Source: Deltaproteobacteria bacterium UBA5756 (GTDB lineage: Bacteria; Desulfobacterota; Syntrophorhabdia; Syntrophorhabdales; Syntrophorhabdaceae). From it: a DNA stretch of 34,236 nt. Below the pieces are notes generated by a model. It was given only the letters and a program-made list of their open reading frames with translations. It was not told the origin of the DNA and searched no databases. This document shows, piece after piece, positions 14,830 through 23,609 of the stretch. The stretch's first letter is position 1. The number at the start of each line of letters is the position of its first letter. The stretch is from contig DIFE01000133.1 of the NCBI GenBank assembly GCA_002418985.1, positions 1-34,236 on the forward strand. Reading direction: 5' to 3'. A program made the position numbers and the translations under genes.

Positions 14830-16050
14830 TCACTGGAAGAGGTCATGCTGAATTTTGTATCGTATCTGGAAAACGTTTCGCTCGGCGTCTGTGCTGGTTA
14901 TGTGATAGTAGGTCTTGTTGTAGGAGTAAGAAAAACTAAGTGAAACATCTTTTGAATATTCGTAGACAAGGTTGGGGCTGATCCAGATGCTGTCCTCATC
15001 TATTTGCTGAACGGAATATTGGCCAGCCTGGGACTTGTTTATGAAATATCCTCCACTGAGCACGCAACGAAATTCATACGTCAATCTCGTTGTAAGATTG
15101 AAGAGAAAACTCGTCCGTTCTGTGGTTCCCGAACGACCGCTCGCAGGCATGATGTCGTGATTTATTCGCACGTCGCCGGAATTTTTGAGTCCCTTATACG
15201 TCAGGGCCAGTTGTCCCACTCCCCCCCAATCCTGATTAGTGTCGTACTTGTTGGCGGAAAACGGCGGGATGGGAATAAATTCGGCGTACGTAAAACTGGA
15301 GTCGGTGTAGCGCACACCTGCATCGATCAGGAGGTTCCATTTCTCATCAAGCGCCCTGTTGATGCCCGCAGTCCATTCGTAGTTGTCCAGTCGCAGATTG
15401 GGTATGTTGTACCTTGCGTACTTGATATTCATCCTGGCCTGTGTCTTTTGCATGAAATAATTCAGATCGTGGACAACTCCCAACCCGAACACGTGTGCTT
15501 CCATATCGCTATAGCGCGGATCGTTGTATGTGTCATTCGAATAATCATATGAAAAAGTAGCGAGTAATATTTCGGACAACAGGTAGTTTGATCCAAACCC
15601 ATAGCTCTGACGATACCGGGTCACCCCGGTATATGCCAAGCCCGTAGTCTCGAGATCCCGGTCCGGCCGCGAATCCTGCGAGTACTCCGCTTTTCCCGTT
15701 ATACCCAGGCGTTCCGTCAGGGAGTATCGGCCGCTTCCATTGTAGAACTGGTCCGTTGCATTGAATTCGCTATATTTTGAGTAAATCCTTCTGTCCGCCC
15801 GGCCAGAGAGGTCTACTTGCAGCCTTTCGGTCTTTTCAAGAAAGGTCAGACCCGGAGAAAAGGTGGCATAGAAATCTTTGTACGTGTCGGAGGACCCGTA
15901 CAGTATGTTGTCATTGTACTCCTCCTTGACTGCGATAGACGGAGTCAGCTTAACCTCGTCAGCCCGGCCAGACACCACGCAAAGAAAGAGCACAACAAAA
16001 CATATCCAGCCATCTATAAATCTGAATCGTATTTCCAGCCTCCGAATCAA
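14830..16050 (-). CDS. epsL: Outer-membrane beta-barrel of the PEP-CTERM/EPS system (EpsL-like)
   Basis: About 400 residues. A signal sequence (RFRFIDGWICFVVLFLCVVSGRA) is followed by an early SIAVKEEYNDNILYG block and then many alternating aromatic/polar beta strands ending at HDLFQ, as expected for an outer-membrane barrel. The family accompanies exosortase loci and probably supplies the export pore that the barrel-less EpsE lacks. The start is uncertain. The only standard candidate is TTG at 16050, but an ideal GGAGG (16043-16039) lies inside that reading, six bases before ATA at 16032-16030. Starting at ATA would give a cleaner signal peptide. The gene lies 83 bases after epsE. Confidence 0.85.
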   Translation of the reverse strand: MIRRLEIRFRFIDGWICFVVLFLCVVSGRADEVKLTPSIAVKEEYNDNILYGSSDTYKDFYATFSPGLTFLEKTERLQVDLSGRADRRIYSKYSEFNATDQFYNGSGRYSLTERLGITGKAEYSQDSRPDRDLETTGLAYTGVTRYRQSYGFGSNYLLSEILLATFSYDYSNDTYNDPRYSDMEAHVFGLGVVHDLNYFMQKTQARMNIKYARYNIPNLRLDNYEWTAGINRALDEKWNLLIDAGVRYTDSSFTYAEFIPIPPFSANKYDTNQDWGGVGQLALTYKGLKNSGDVRINHDIMPASGRSGTTERTSFLFNLTTRLTYEFRCVLSGGYFINKSQAGQYSVQQIDEDSIWISPNLVYEYSKDVSLSFSYSYNKTYYHITSTDAERNVFQIRYKIQHDLFQ

Positions 16051-16133
16051 TAAAGAAAACGTTCCGGGTTACACGGTAAAGTAAATGGCAATTAAAGGTT
16101 TCTGACTCGTAACTCGGAACCCGGAACAAGTCC

Positions 16134-16733
16134 CTACGGAACTACTACAACGTCGCCTCGTTTGAGAATTATGTTCTGCTGCAGATTTTCCCCATCCACC
16201 ACCTCATTGTAATCAAAGGGGTACGTGACGGTCTTGCCTCTCTCCTGGCGGAACACCTTTATCTTGCTGCGTTTCGCGAAGGCGTTTAGGCCGCCAGCTA
16301 TGGAAAGGGCCTGGAGCACCGTTACCCTGGTATTTACAGGATAACGACCCGGCGTGTTTACCCTGCCCGTCACATAGATGATCATGCTGTTGACCTGCTT
16401 GACATCAACGTTCAACACGGGTTCAGGGACGTACTCTTTGAGCTTCTCGACCATGTCCTGTTTTACCTCACCAACGGTTCTGCCGGCCGCCGTTACTTCA
16501 CCGATAAGGGGAAAGGCTATCTTTCCATCGGTGAGAACGGTGACCTGCCTTGTCATGGCCTCATCCTTCCAGAGAGAGATATCAAGTATATCGCCGGAGC
16601 CTATAATGTAGTCGTCACCTGGCTTCTCTGGTTGGGCAACCCCGGCCGCATCCTGCGAAAGAGTTACATTCCTGCCGGACGTGCAAGCACCCAACAGCAC
16701 AAGAACAGACAGCATTAGAATTATACCTTTCAA
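16134..16733 (-). CDS. epsE: Wza-type polysaccharide export lipoprotein (EpsE-like)
   Basis: The 199-residue lipoprotein has lipobox LLGAC near residues 13-17. A polysaccharide-export (Poly_export) domain covers about 40-125, with signature DYIIGSGDILDISLWKDEAMTR and DGKIAFPLIGEVTAAGRTVGE. One SLBB-type beta-grasp domain follows (YVTGRVNTPGRYPVNTRVTV). It is about half the length of Wza and has no C-terminal transmembrane helix, so it needs a separate outer-membrane pore, probably the barrel encoded next. The start is TTG at 16733 with AAGGAG eight bases upstream. It follows the TPR lipoprotein gene by 28 bases. Confidence 0.93.
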   Translation of the reverse strand: MKGIILMLSVLVLLGACTSGRNVTLSQDAAGVAQPEKPGDDYIIGSGDILDISLWKDEAMTRQVTVLTDGKIAFPLIGEVTAAGRTVGEVKQDMVEKLKEYVPEPVLNVDVKQVNSMIIYVTGRVNTPGRYPVNTRVTVLQALSIAGGLNAFAKRSKIKVFRQERGKTVTYPFDYNEVVDGENLQQNIILKRGDVVVVP

Positions 16734-16761
16734 TATCTTATCTCCTTTTCTCGTTGTTCTC

Positions 16762-19164
16762 CTACGTTTCTCCCAGCGCTTTTTTTGCTTCTTCCCTGCC
16801 GGGAAAGTTTTCCTTGTTTTGCAGGGCTTTTCTCAAATGTTCTTTTGCTTCGGCTGTTTTTCCCAGCTTCCGATAGGTCATCCCCAGATGATAATTGATA
16901 ACAGGGCTTTTCGGGTTCTTCCGGCCGGCATTCTCGATTAATCCAAGGGCAGTGTTGGCGTCGCCTTTCTTGTAATATATCCATCCGAGCGTATCCAGTA
17001 CGGCCGGTTCATCGGGTCTTTGCTTTCGGGCCTGCAGGGCAAGCTCCAATGCCCTGTTGAGATCTTTTTTGGAATTTCCATATTCACTCAACAGGAACGC
17101 CAGATCGTTGACGGCAACCCAGAGGTTCGGCTCTTTCTTCAAAATCTTCTCGTAAAGAAGGATGGATTTCTTATAGTCGCCGCTTTGTCCGTAGACCCGG
17201 GCCAGCGAAAGGTGGGCTCCCGTATTTTCCGGGTTCGCCTTGATCGATCCCTCAAGCTTCTGAATGGCCTCAGCTGTCCGGCCTTCTATTACATAGAGTC
17301 TGGCAAGGTCGGTATGCGCTGCTGACAGAAGCGGCTGAAGAGAGATTGCTTTTTGAAAGGATTCCTCGGCCCGCTTCATGTCTTTCTGAACTGCATAAAC
17401 TCGTCCCATCAGATCGTAGGCAACGGCATCTTTCGGGGTCTCGCGTATCTTCTTCTCGCACAAAGAAAGAGCACCCTGGTAGTTCTTCGTTTCCATGAGC
17501 GCCAGCACGGCTAACCCCAGAAGTCGCGTCGACGAAGGGTTTAGTGCGTAGGCCTGCTCGTATTCCTTCGCCGCACGGTCCCATTTATTCTGGGCGGCCA
17601 TGAGGTCCCCCGTCTTAACGTAACCATACGGATTTTTCGGCTCTTTTTTCTTGATATCGCTGTAGAGGATCTCTGCCCTGGTATATTCTTTCATTGTCAT
17701 AAAAAGGTCCCCGAGATCGGCCTTTGCTTCCAGGTCGTCGGGGTTCTGTTCGATGACCCTACGCATGTGTGATTCAGCTTTCCTGAAATCCCTCTGCAAG
17801 GCATAGGCTCTGCCAAGGGCGCCGGTGGCCTCTTTCGACTTTGGCTGCGCATTGAGGGCATTTTGAAGGGTATCAATGGCAAGATTGAGCTCACCGGCCA
17901 TGACGTGAGCCTCGGCGAGCTTGATGTATCCCGATATGAACTCGGGCCGCTCCGTAACTACGGTGCGAAACTCGGAAATAGCTTTCGCGCCTTCTCTAAG
18001 CGTGAGAAAGACATCGCCTCTCAGGTAATGCGCCTCAACATCCCTGGGGTTATCCTTGATCACCTCGTCGACGAGTTTTTGGGCCTGCGTTATCTCCTGA
18101 CGTGAAAGGTATATCCGGGCCAGAGTGTTTTTTGCCTTGATCATATTCTGGTCTTCACCACTCTTTTTGAGGCCGGCCGTTTCTTTGAGCAATGCCACTG
18201 CGTCGTCGGACCTTCCCGTATTGATATAGACGTCGCTGAGAGCAAACCGGATAGCAAAGCCCCCGGGGGTCTTTCGCAGCCCTTCCTTCAAGATTGCTTC
18301 TGCCTCGTCTGCACGCTCTTTTGACGTATAGAATGCAGCAACCTGAACCCAGGTTTCCTCATTTTTGGGACGCATCGACAAAAGTTCTTTTAACGTCTCA
18401 CGCGACTTGTCTTGTCTACCGGAATCCCAATAGAGGCTCGCAAGGGTGAGCTTATGTCGCGGTTGATTGGGCTCGATCTCGACCAGCTTCTTTGCGATTG
18501 AAAGGGCATCGTCAACTCTACCGTTCTTGAGGTAGAAATCCCCAAGAGTGCTATAGAGCAAAATGGACCTAGGGCTTGCCGTTATCCCTTTCTTAAGAAC
18601 ACCTTCTGCTTCGGAGACCGCGCCCTTGCGCATATACACACCCGCCAGAAGGAGGAAAACGTCCTGGTCTTTCGATCCGTCCTGTAGAAGTGCGTTAAGA
18701 TAAGATATTGCCGTCTCGTTCTCGTTGTTTGCTATCATGATGGCGGCCTTGAGAAGGAGGGCGCCCTGATTTTTCGGGTCAGCTCTCAGGACCAAGTCCG
18801 CCTCTTCGGTGGCCTTGTCTGTGGCCTTCGCCACAAGATAGATCTTCCCCAATTCCACGTGCGCGTCCTTATGTCCGGGATCCAACTCAACAACCTTCGA
18901 AAATTCGGAAAAAGCGCTCCTGAGATCGTCTGTTTTCGCGGCGACTAGGCCGAGCACATAATGTGCCTCGGTGAATTTCGGATCTATCTGTATGGCGTTC
19001 TTGAGTTCCAGCCTTGCCTTGATATATTCGCCCTGTCCATAAAAGACCTTTCCCTTCTCAAGATACTTCACCTTCTTTGCCGCAGGCCCGCTGCAACTGA
19101 CAAGAAGAAGAGCCAACGCAACGATAGTCAGCTTCATGAAACTTTTCTTAATGCAAACCACCAT
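16762..19164 (-). CDS. prsT: PrsT-like TPR-repeat lipoprotein of the PEP-CTERM system
   Basis: The 800-residue lipoprotein has lipobox LLVSC near residue 24. About twenty tetratricopeptide repeats fill the rest, recognisable by recurring A.Y.LG..Y...G....A patterns such as EAHYVLGLVAAKTDDLRSAF and GHLSLARVYGQSG-like units. It matches the long TPR lipoprotein that marks exosortase/EPS loci. Its role is thought to be scaffolding of export or sorting at the periplasmic face, but it has not been defined biochemically as far as I know. GGAGGT lies only three bases before the first ATG, so the next codon, GTG, may be the real start. It follows the phosphoglycosyltransferase gene by 24 bases. Confidence 0.9.
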   Translation of the reverse strand: MVVCIKKSFMKLTIVALALLLVSCSGPAAKKVKYLEKGKVFYGQGEYIKARLELKNAIQIDPKFTEAHYVLGLVAAKTDDLRSAFSEFSKVVELDPGHKDAHVELGKIYLVAKATDKATEEADLVLRADPKNQGALLLKAAIMIANNENETAISYLNALLQDGSKDQDVFLLLAGVYMRKGAVSEAEGVLKKGITASPRSILLYSTLGDFYLKNGRVDDALSIAKKLVEIEPNQPRHKLTLASLYWDSGRQDKSRETLKELLSMRPKNEETWVQVAAFYTSKERADEAEAILKEGLRKTPGGFAIRFALSDVYINTGRSDDAVALLKETAGLKKSGEDQNMIKAKNTLARIYLSRQEITQAQKLVDEVIKDNPRDVEAHYLRGDVFLTLREGAKAISEFRTVVTERPEFISGYIKLAEAHVMAGELNLAIDTLQNALNAQPKSKEATGALGRAYALQRDFRKAESHMRRVIEQNPDDLEAKADLGDLFMTMKEYTRAEILYSDIKKKEPKNPYGYVKTGDLMAAQNKWDRAAKEYEQAYALNPSSTRLLGLAVLALMETKNYQGALSLCEKKIRETPKDAVAYDLMGRVYAVQKDMKRAEESFQKAISLQPLLSAAHTDLARLYVIEGRTAEAIQKLEGSIKANPENTGAHLSLARVYGQSGDYKKSILLYEKILKKEPNLWVAVNDLAFLLSEYGNSKKDLNRALELALQARKQRPDEPAVLDTLGWIYYKKGDANTALGLIENAGRKNPKSPVINYHLGMTYRKLGKTAEAKEHLRKALQNKENFPGREEAKKALGET

Positions 19165-19188
19165 GTTACCTCCACGCGTTCCGATAGA

Positions 19189-20829
19189 TCACATCAGTCC
19201 CCTGACTATTATCACAGCCAGAGAACACGCGGTAAAAAGAACCAGCCTTTTGTATTGTCCCCTCAACTCGCCAATAAGCACTTCGAAGCTGAAGAAAAGC
19301 ATGACCGTCTTGGCAGCTACAAAGGTCACCTGTTTGTGTTGTCCATAGACCCCTGAAACAAATGGAGCAATTATCGCTATGAACACTATGAGGAAGTCCA
19401 TCGGGGTCACTTTGAAACCGCTCCTCCTGCGGGTCAGTCTCAAGGTCATAATCACAAAGAAGACCAATACGATGAAAGCACAGTTGTATGCCCACATCAT
19501 GGACTGTGTCACAAAGGGATAGGCCGATTGAGTGCTGAAAAAGACGATGAGCGGTATCACTATGTAAAGGTCGGCCATAAGGAACCATTTGAGCCATTTT
19601 TTCTTCACAAATGCTATGACGGTGGTGAGGATAAGTAGACCTGCCGCGATATAGGAAAAGTATCCTGGCACAGTTGTGGGCAGAAGCGTCGTGACAAAAA
19701 GAAGCAGCGGTATACCATACTCAACTACTTTGAACGAAAAGACAATCCATACTCCTCTTGACTTGACCTTTGCCAGTCTTCCCTTTATGTGTTTGTCGAG
19801 AAACGTGTAGCGCTTCGCCTTCCACCGCGTGATCTCCGCGGCAAAAAAGCCTATGATGACAACGTTGACAAAAATACCGTAACCGATCAACAGGAACCAG
19901 TCCGAATAGTATCTGAAGACAAAAGCAGATACAACCAGAAGCGCCTGTAGGAGATAGATAACAAACACCGCCTCTTTATGGACAAGACCCAGGCGGATAA
20001 GTTTATGGTGGAAATGGTTGCTATCTGCCTTGAAGGGAGATCTTCCCGCGCCGATACGCTCCAGCATGACAACACCCGTATCAAGGACAGGAAACCCGAA
20101 GATTATCATCGGCAAAAGAGGGCTCAAACCTGCGGCACTCTGGGTCAGTGAGATGGTGGTAGTCGCAAGGGAGAAACCGAGAAATTGGCTCCCTGTATCG
20201 CCCATAAAAACAGAGGCGGGGTGAGTGTTGTACTTGAGAAATCCAAAAATGGAACCGGCAAGCGCAACCGCAAGGAGTGAAATATCCGTGTTGTTGCTCA
20301 GATAGGCGATATAGCCTGTACAACAAAAACTGAGGATGCAAATACCGCCCGCAAGACCGTCTAGACCATCCGCCAGATTTATGGCGTTCGTTACACCCAC
20401 GATGACAATTATGGTAAGCGGGATGGCAATCCATAAACTCAATTGGCTGCTGCCGGGAAATAAGGCGCCGAGGTTGCGAATCTGGACATCCCCCACAATA
20501 ACAACGACCAACGCCGCCAGGAATTGGCCGGCGAATTTGTAGCGGTAAGGCAGATCGACAAAGTCATCGATAAGTCCGAAGACAACGATAATGCCCGCAC
20601 CCGTAACATAAGCGCTGAGTAACGAGCTTTCCTGCGCCCACAACAACATGGAGCTGAAGACGGCAACCGCCATGGCGATACCACCCGTTCTCGGAACAGG
20701 TGTAGTGTGGACCTTACGCTTGCCAGGCATGTCGTACTTCTGGATCATCTCGGACACCTTGATAGTGATCGGGACCAGGACGATCGTGACGAGTAAAGTT
20801 AACAAGAGAGTGGAAAGGTAGATTATCAT
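19189..20829 (-). CDS. WecA/MraY-type polyprenyl-phosphate sugar-1-phosphate transferase with long C-terminal extension
   Basis: This integral-membrane enzyme should start the repeat unit by moving a sugar-1-phosphate, probably N-acetylhexosamine, from a UDP-sugar to undecaprenyl phosphate. Family motifs are present: FGLIDDFVDLPYRYKFAGQ (catalytic Asp pair), NAINLADGLDGLAGG, FMGDTGSQFLGF and the cytoplasmic HFHHKLIRLG loop. The usual WecA-type protein ends near residue 350. This one has 546 residues, the last 200 or so forming about six more membrane segments with basic loops (TRWKAKRYTFLDKH, RRSGFKVTPMD). I cannot assign the extension. It starts 19 bases after the exosortase stop without a strong ribosome site. 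Confidence 0.9.
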   Translation of the reverse strand: MIIYLSTLLLTLLVTIVLVPITIKVSEMIQKYDMPGKRKVHTTPVPRTGGIAMAVAVFSSMLLWAQESSLLSAYVTGAGIIVVFGLIDDFVDLPYRYKFAGQFLAALVVVIVGDVQIRNLGALFPGSSQLSLWIAIPLTIIVIVGVTNAINLADGLDGLAGGICILSFCCTGYIAYLSNNTDISLLAVALAGSIFGFLKYNTHPASVFMGDTGSQFLGFSLATTTISLTQSAAGLSPLLPMIIFGFPVLDTGVVMLERIGAGRSPFKADSNHFHHKLIRLGLVHKEAVFVIYLLQALLVVSAFVFRYYSDWFLLIGYGIFVNVVIIGFFAAEITRWKAKRYTFLDKHIKGRLAKVKSRGVWIVFSFKVVEYGIPLLLFVTTLLPTTVPGYFSYIAAGLLILTTVIAFVKKKWLKWFLMADLYIVIPLIVFFSTQSAYPFVTQSMMWAYNCAFIVLVFFVIMTLRLTRRRSGFKVTPMDFLIVFIAIIAPFVSGVYGQHKQVTFVAAKTVMLFFSFEVLIGELRGQYKRLVLFTACSLAVIIVRGLM

Positions 20830-20848
20830 AAGATATCGTTCAGGGTTT

Positions 20849-22432
20849 CTATTCCGGCAAAAACTCGTGCAGGATCGGCCTTATGTCTGTTACAAATCTC
20901 TGGATGCGCTGGTCGGCCTCTTTTGCAATTTCTGTGGGGTAGATGGGAGTTATGGCCATCACCAGGGCACCGTCGGTTCTTCGTCTAGTCAGAGCATCCC
21001 AGAAATTGTGAAGTTTGATCTGGTAGAGCTGTGTCAGCACCTTCCCCCGCATGGGGAACCAGTAGTATGCAGCCTCAATCCGCCCTTCCTTTTCCATGAA
21101 GGCCCGGCGGACTTTCATTGACGGCTGGCCCAAGCTCGTTGGAATCCAAGCTCCCCCCGCTTCGCGGAACTCCCAGCCACTGCTCGGTAAACATGACTCC
21201 GGTGAATGGATGGATGCGCCTTTGCGCTGGTCGTCATAGTATGCAATGTATAAGTTGACGGTTTTTCCATTCCTATCGTAGAAGTTGGCGCTAATGTAGT
21301 CACTGAACTTCAGGACATCTATGAACTGCTGGTCCATGATCTGTTTTGCACCCCGCCACTCTCCCACCATCATGGGAAATTGGCTGAATGACTTCCTGAC
21401 GGGCATCTTTTCGCGGAATTCGAATGTATTGGCGATTGCAAAGATGCCAAGCAGGACAATCACGGCGGCGACAAAACGGGGCTGAAACAACGCGTCCTTC
21501 CACCCTTTGCTCGGCATCGGCTGCGCTTTGGCCCGAAGCTCCAGCATCTCGGGCGTGACATCCGCGAGTTGCAGTTTGAATCCGGTCTCCTTCGGCGGAA
21601 GTTTCTTCAAAAACCAGACTATGACAAAGAAAACCGGCAGAGCAACCACAAAAATGAGTCCACCCGCAAACCCGTGGAAGAATCCATTGGCTATTTCAGC
21701 TCCGGCGACCCGATAGAGGATGCCTGTCATGGCTATTCGAAAACTATTTATGAATACGGCTAGCGGCACAGCCGAAGCGAAGAGAACCAGTCGTTTCCAG
21801 AAATGGTCCATGAACCAGTGGGCGAAAAGCAAACTCAAGACCATTAATGGCACAAGGTATCGCAGGCCACTGCAGGCGTCGACCACCTGAAGTTGAGTGA
21901 AACCTAGATCGATCACGTTCCCCTCCCTGAAGGCGGACATCCCCGAGAGGTGGAGCATCCATACACCGAGTTGCGAAGAAAGAAGTTTCAACCCGAGACT
22001 GACCTGCACGCAAATAACATTCGGTGGTGGAAACATGGCAAGCACCATCACCAGGGCAAACCATATCGTCTTTACCTTTCGCCATCCGTGATGCAGCCAT
22101 ATCAGGCCGACGACGACCATCCAGAAGGATATAAAGAGGGTATAATACTCACCCCCCAATTCACCCAACCAGTAGAGAAAGATGCCGATGCCGAAGACCA
22201 CGATTCCTTTCCATGAAGGATTTGATGGTATCGTTACAAGTCTTTTTCTTTTTTCCCAGATGAGGAAAAGTACAAAGAAAGGCACCAGATAACAATAAGA
22301 AAAGTCATCGTTATTCCAAAGATGTACAAGATAAGTGAAGGCGGAGAAATAGGCGACGCCAATGAGAAGTGAATATATGGCGGCTTTAACCCAGCTTTCC
22401 GGCCTTACCTTTATATCTTCAAATACTTTCAA
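20849..22432 (-). CDS. xrtD: Exosortase with fused EpsI domain (type D, XrtD)
   Basis: This membrane transpeptidase-like protease recognises PEP-CTERM signals. The N-terminal exosortase half (about 1-275) has eight or so membrane segments and the three catalytic positions: Cys in VVDACSGLRY (about 187), Arg in NSFRIAMTG (about 232) and His in GFFHGFAGG (about 253). The C-terminal half (about 320-527) is a periplasmic EpsI-type domain behind one more membrane helix, with ASIHSPESCLPSSGWEF, a family hallmark. Exosortase-EpsI fusion is typical of the type that handles VPLPA-like signals, and the protein encoded at 12056-11484 ends in VPLPPT. I chose TTG at 22432 because GAGGTG lies six bases upstream; a GTG at 22441 overlaps that site. 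Confidence 0.93.
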   Translation of the reverse strand: MKVFEDIKVRPESWVKAAIYSLLIGVAYFSAFTYLVHLWNNDDFSYCYLVPFFVLFLIWEKRKRLVTIPSNPSWKGIVVFGIGIFLYWLGELGGEYYTLFISFWMVVVGLIWLHHGWRKVKTIWFALVMVLAMFPPPNVICVQVSLGLKLLSSQLGVWMLHLSGMSAFREGNVIDLGFTQLQVVDACSGLRYLVPLMVLSLLFAHWFMDHFWKRLVLFASAVPLAVFINSFRIAMTGILYRVAGAEIANGFFHGFAGGLIFVVALPVFFVIVWFLKKLPPKETGFKLQLADVTPEMLELRAKAQPMPSKGWKDALFQPRFVAAVIVLLGIFAIANTFEFREKMPVRKSFSQFPMMVGEWRGAKQIMDQQFIDVLKFSDYISANFYDRNGKTVNLYIAYYDDQRKGASIHSPESCLPSSGWEFREAGGAWIPTSLGQPSMKVRRAFMEKEGRIEAAYYWFPMRGKVLTQLYQIKLHNFWDALTRRRTDGALVMAITPIYPTEIAKEADQRIQRFVTDIRPILHEFLPE

Positions 22433-22484
22433 TATACACACCTCAAATTATCCATTGGAAAGATGGCGTCATAATGCCCGGACT

Positions 22485-23609
22485 TCATTGTCCTAGATTG
22501 ATGAATAACTGTTCGTAGGCATTTATTATCTTGTCCCAGGAATAGTATGATTCTATCCTTTCTACCGCCTTTTGGCGCAATTCCATCATTGCAGCGGGGT
22601 CTGCCAGGAGACACCGGAGGATGCGCGCAAGACTTCCCGACTCTCTGGAGAACGACAAGCCTGCATTGTCAATAACTTCCAGATTGTAGGGGACATCAAG
22701 AACAGCCACGCAATTCCCGGCAGCAAGAGCTTCAAGCAGCGACGGATTGGTTCCACCCACCTCGTGCGCATGGATGTAACAAAAGGCATTACTGCGCAAC
22801 GCGTCATAATCGCGGCCATAGACAGCACCCATAAACATTACCCTTTTGTCTGCCATTTCTTTCAGCCTGTTCTTGTAGCTGTCACTGTAGGGTGCATCGC
22901 CCACTATAACCAGAGGAAGGTCTGTTTCCAGTAAGCCATACTCCCTGATCACGAGATCGCTATTGTTCTCCGGTTCCAGTCTGCAAACTTGGAGGAAGTA
23001 TTCATTCTTTTTGAGGCCTAGTTTGTCCAACACACCATCGTCTTCCGCTGCACCCGGGTCGGCGCCATAGGCAATGTATACTGCGTCCTTCTCGTATTCA
23101 TTTTTCACGTATTCTTTCAAGACCATGGAGTCGGCAATGATCTCATGGCAGAAAAGGGCCCCAAGGCATTCGGAAAACTTCAAATACCACGAACCGAAAC
23201 GTCCCCACTTTCTTCTTTTCCATTCGAGTCCGTCGATGTTGACGACAAGCTTCTTGCCCGCCAATCGAGGTATCCAGGCGAATATTGCAGGCGCTACACC
23301 CAAGAAAAGGATTACATCGCATTCCGAAAAAGAGGCGTGAAGGCAAGACAATACCGAACCGCTGAGTTTGTCCAACGATTTGAGAGGAATATTCGGAACA
23401 ACAGTCCTTTTGATACCCCTGTAATCTCTTTCGTCTGTAGTGCTTGATGTCGCCGGGCAGTAAACATTAACCAAGTGGCCTCTCTTGACAAGACCTAAAC
23501 CCAGTCTCTCGGCAAAGGTCTCAAAGCCGCCATAGTTGCCAGGTATACCCCTGGAACCCACGACCGCGATCCTTATCGGTCTCTTATCTACTCTCTTTGG
23601 TTTTTCCAT
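22485..23609 (-). CDS. Glycosyltransferase, DUF1972/GT4 type
   Basis: This cytoplasmic glycosyltransferase is of the rhamnosyltransferase-like class with an N-terminal DUF1972 domain. It begins with the signature IAVVGSRGIPGNYGGFETFAERLG, and the GT4 half contains VCRLEPENN, VIVGDAPYSDSY and the nucleotide-sugar region HAHEVGGTNPSLLEALAAGN. It should add one sugar of the repeat unit on the inner face of the membrane. The start is uncertain. ATG at 23609 is used here, giving 374 residues; ATG at 23639 is also in frame. Neither has a good ribosome site, and both overlap the end of the preceding gene, which suggests coupled translation. Donor and acceptor are not predictable. Confidence 0.88.
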   Translation of the reverse strand: MEKPKRVDKRPIRIAVVGSRGIPGNYGGFETFAERLGLGLVKRGHLVNVYCPATSSTTDERDYRGIKRTVVPNIPLKSLDKLSGSVLSCLHASFSECDVILFLGVAPAIFAWIPRLAGKKLVVNIDGLEWKRRKWGRFGSWYLKFSECLGALFCHEIIADSMVLKEYVKNEYEKDAVYIAYGADPGAAEDDGVLDKLGLKKNEYFLQVCRLEPENNSDLVIREYGLLETDLPLVIVGDAPYSDSYKNRLKEMADKRVMFMGAVYGRDYDALRSNAFCYIHAHEVGGTNPSLLEALAAGNCVAVLDVPYNLEVIDNAGLSFSRESGSLARILRCLLADPAAMMELRQKAVERIESYYSWDKIINAYEQLFINLGQ

